In this document: positions 61,821 to 64,000 of the stretch, piece after piece
How the letters are laid out: the number at the start of each line of letters is the position of its first letter
Position numbering within the stretch: position 1 is the stretch's first letter
Assembly (NCBI GenBank): GCA_016715195.1
Contig: JADKBB010000009.1
Coordinates: forward strand, 1 to 64,000
Length of the DNA stretch: 64,000 nucleotides
Direction: 5' to 3'
From: Candidatus Villigracilis proximus
Lineage (GTDB): Bacteria > Chloroflexota > Anaerolineae > Anaerolineales > Villigracilaceae
Made by a program: the position numbers and the translations under genes
Notes under the pieces: generated by a model
What the model was told of the DNA's origin: nothing
The model's database searches: none
Seen by the model: only the letters and a program-made list of their open reading frames with translations

Positions 61821-63425
61821 ATGATCATCTCCATCGTTGTGCTTCTGCTTTCCGCCGCGCTCTTCCCGCTTGGCATGTTACCACCGCTTAGTGCCCCACA
61901 ACTTCCCGAGCAGGCGCCCATTGACTTATTCTATTTATTCTACCTGCCCACTTTCCTGCGCGGACCACAGGCGCTCTTCTGGAGCATTCTACTTTTTGTA
62001 CTAGGCATAACCACTGCCCTGCCGTGGATCATGCCCCGCGCAAAAAAACTTGAACCCATCAAAGTGGATCTAGCCAACTGTGACGGCTGCACCCTTTGCG
62101 AACGTGATTGTCCGTACCTCGCCATAAAAATGATCCCGCGCACCGATGGCGCGCGCCCCAAATTTCAGGCGGATATAGACCCCAAGCTCTGCGTCTCTTG
62201 CGGCGTATGTATCGGAAGCTGCCCAGATAACGCCCTAACTTTCGGAGATATTCCGCTCAACCCGCTGTGGAAAACAACTCTTAACGAAGTTGCAGAAAAT
62301 AAAAACGTAAAAGTTGTTTTTACCTGTGAACGTCACGCGATGCATGGCGCAAGCAAACACTTCAACGACCCCAATATTTATATCGTCCCGCTGACTTGTA
62401 TCGCCATGGCCAATCCCAACCTGGCCGCGCAGGCACTTGAAGCAGGCGCAAGCGATGTGCAATTCATCGGCTGCCCGCCTGAAGACTGCGCCAACCGCGA
62501 AGGCAATCTCTGGCTCAATGACCGTGTCGCTGGCGAACGGCTCCCCAAACTCAAGCCCAACTTTATTCCGCTCGTGCACACTGCCTGGGTGGCGCCCACT
62601 GATTTTGGTAACGCCATCAAATCACAGATTAAGTCCGAACCGAACACATACACATTCGCGCCCAATCAGACTCATATCCGATTTATTATTGCCCTGCTTG
62701 GCGTGATGGCAGTCGTCACTGCATTTCAAATCTGGCTTAGCGATATGCCGACTCAATTCTTTAGCGCAGATTCAGCAACGCTCGCGATTCAGATGACTCA
62801 CCACAGCGGATACGCCATTCATGATGTTGCGGATCAAGCCGCGCTCGAGCCTGATCTTAACCATCCGACACGTCTCACGCTGGAAGTGGATGGCGAACTT
62901 GTCTTCGACGAAACCTATACCGCCACAAATAACAACATCAATCAAGGTGTACGCATTTTTGAACAAATCCAACTTCCGGTTGGAAAACACCACATCACAA
63001 TAAAAATGTATGACAGACCCGACGCAAGCATTGAGCAGGTTTTGCTCGATAAAACCATTCCACTCACTGCGCGCCAATCTCTGACCATTAATTTTAGAGA
63101 CATGCACTTGAGCGATCCCAAAGCAGGCGAAAGCATTTACTATGAAACAGCCGCCGGGGTTAACGCGGGCTGCCGCATTTGTCACTCGCTTGAAAAAAAT
63201 GAGACCATCATCGGGCCGTCTTTTTACGGCATCGCAGACCGTGCCGCGAACCGCGTGCCCGGCCTGACCGCAGAAGAATATCTGAGGCAGTCGATCGTGG
63301 AACCAAACGCCTTCATCGTCCCCGGCTACCCCAGCGGACAAATGATCCAAAACTTTGGGCAGATACTTACCGAAGAACAGATCAACGACCTGATCGCCTT
63401 CCTGATGACGATGCAGGAAGAATAG
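61821..63425 (+). CDS. membrane ferredoxin-MvhD-cytochrome c fusion
   Basis: 534 residues in one frame. Two N-terminal helices (about 3-20 and 46-70) with PLSAPQLPEQAPIDLFYLFY, reminiscent of cytochrome b subunit IV. Two [4Fe-4S] motifs, CDGCTLCERDC (C87 on) and CVSCGVCIGSC (C124 on). An MvhD-like domain (about 160-245) with TCERH and GCPPEDCANREGN. A helix (about 288-308), a beta-rich segment, and a C-terminal cytochrome c with CRICH at 451-455. I know no characterised protein of this architecture. It follows cytochrome b and probably forms a quinol-ferredoxin-cytochrome c hub. Confidence 0.85.
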   Translation: MIISIVVLLLSAALFPLGMLPPLSAPQLPEQAPIDLFYLFYLPTFLRGPQALFWSILLFVLGITTALPWIMPRAKKLEPIKVDLANCDGCTLCERDCPYLAIKMIPRTDGARPKFQADIDPKLCVSCGVCIGSCPDNALTFGDIPLNPLWKTTLNEVAENKNVKVVFTCERHAMHGASKHFNDPNIYIVPLTCIAMANPNLAAQALEAGASDVQFIGCPPEDCANREGNLWLNDRVAGERLPKLKPNFIPLVHTAWVAPTDFGNAIKSQIKSEPNTYTFAPNQTHIRFIIALLGVMAVVTAFQIWLSDMPTQFFSADSATLAIQMTHHSGYAIHDVADQAALEPDLNHPTRLTLEVDGELVFDETYTATNNNINQGVRIFEQIQLPVGKHHITIKMYDRPDASIEQVLLDKTIPLTARQSLTINFRDMHLSDPKAGESIYYETAAGVNAGCRICHSLEKNETIIGPSFYGIADRAANRVPGLTAEEYLRQSIVEPNAFIVPGYPSGQMIQNFGQILTEEQINDLIAFLMTMQEE

Positions 63426-63453
63426 ACCATCTACTGTCTCAAAAAGAGGAAAC

Positions 63454-63879
63454 ATGAAACGAATTCATATCTTAATTTTAATAGCAGCGATTACTCTTTC
63501 TGCTTGCGGAAGAAACAAACCCGGAATTCTTGGCGCAGACGCACCTGCTGACAATGTGCCAAACATCGTCGTTTCTTATGCGCTCAACGCTCTGGATCCA
63601 ACCGGCGAACAATATGGCGGTACATTGACCATTACCAACGGTGACCAGCTCAATGACTATAAATTTCAATGGTTGATCTCCGGCGGCATTCAGGAAGGGA
63701 CAGGCACGCTTGAAGGTAATCAATTAACCTTCACCTGGAACAGCCTTGCCGGAACCGATCAGGTTATCTCTGGCACAGGTGTGTATACTGTGACCGTCAA
63801 CGGAGAGTTGCACGGCACTCGTACGATTGATGGCGTGGAAACTCCCGGGCAGGAAACTGCTTATCCAAACCCCAAATAG
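63454..63879 (+). CDS. hypothetical lipoprotein
   Basis: 141 residues: signal peptide and lipobox LSAC (about 15-18), then a beta-rich domain (YGGTLTITNGDQLNDYKFQW, GVYTVTVNGELHGTRTI). Not recognised; possibly an accessory of the respiratory complex just upstream. AGAGGAAAC precedes the ATG. The final 121 bases of the window show no gene. Confidence 0.7.
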   Translation: MKRIHILILIAAITLSACGRNKPGILGADAPADNVPNIVVSYALNALDPTGEQYGGTLTITNGDQLNDYKFQWLISGGIQEGTGTLEGNQLTFTWNSLAGTDQVISGTGVYTVTVNGELHGTRTIDGVETPGQETAYPNPK

Positions 63880-64000
63880 CAGCATAGTCCCTAATTGATG
63901 GATCAGGATACATTTCCAGCCCATCCTGATCCATCTCAACTATAAATTTGACGTTCCAATCATTCCTAAAAAATCATGTATATTACAATGCCCTACATTA

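Overview
The window reads as chromosomal DNA of an uncultured Chloroflexota bacterium, most likely class Anaerolineae. That placement is an inference from the gene mix: NBR1-type Ig-like secreted proteins, a Ddn-type F420-linked reductase, a Na+-pump decarboxylase, many lipobox lipoproteins and a ba3-type oxidase. No rRNA or tRNA gene was seen to test it. RNase P RNA is the only RNA gene identified with confidence. No CRISPR array, prophage or complete composite transposon was seen; the only mobile-type gene is one small Y1 (IS200/RAYT-like) transposase.

Layout. 0-8.5 kb: housekeeping block with a short DnaE-type polymerase, rnpB (minus), a CoaE-acetyltransferase fusion, the c-di-AMP pair cdaA-cdaR and der. 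8.5-17 kb: secreted proteins, a DinB polymerase broken by two frameshifts, a WYL regulator with ClbS/DfsB and GyrI-like proteins, and small membrane or Zn proteins. 17-23 kb (minus): a TetR-controlled ABC export operon with permease, HlyD protein, F420-type reductase and two ATPases. 23-28 kb: MFS transporter, M24 peptidase, an Rrf2 regulator with three small membrane proteins, and a methyltransferase. 28-32 kb: a four-subunit Na+-translocating acyl-CoA decarboxylase operon. 32-40 kb: a GGDEF protein, a PLP enzyme, a GH18 lipoprotein, a four-helix-bundle gene inside repeats, and hydantoinase. 40-45 kb: two mini beta-carbonic-anhydrase-like proteins, the Y1 transposase with hairpins, and two tandem SulP transporters. 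45-56 kb: two PlsC acyltransferases, PilZ, thiolase, GNAT, a probable structured RNA, aminotransferase, methyltransferases, SRPBCC proteins, sulfotransferase and Lgt. 56.5-64 kb: a respiratory locus with an Fe-S Rrf2 regulator, two SCO copper chaperones, ba3-type oxidase subunits IIa, II and I, cytochrome b, and a very unusual membrane ferredoxin/MvhD/cytochrome c fusion.

The most novel-looking item is the last pair (61089-63425). A cytochrome b N-half sits beside one polypeptide carrying two helices, two [4Fe-4S] motifs, an MvhD-like domain and a C-terminal cytochrome c, with no Rieske protein in view, next to a complete small ba3 oxidase. I infer a bc-like quinol or ferredoxin to cytochrome c complex feeding the oxidase.

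Caution: five genes (dinB, an ABC ATPase, the decarboxylase beta subunit, GH18 and the second SCO) are interrupted by seven single-base indels, mostly in or next to short homopolymers, and each is restored by one base. This fits sequencing or assembly error better than decay. Other recurring features are several families of intergenic palindromes and repeats, and a TATAAT-6 nt-ATG spacing that suggests leaderless transcription.
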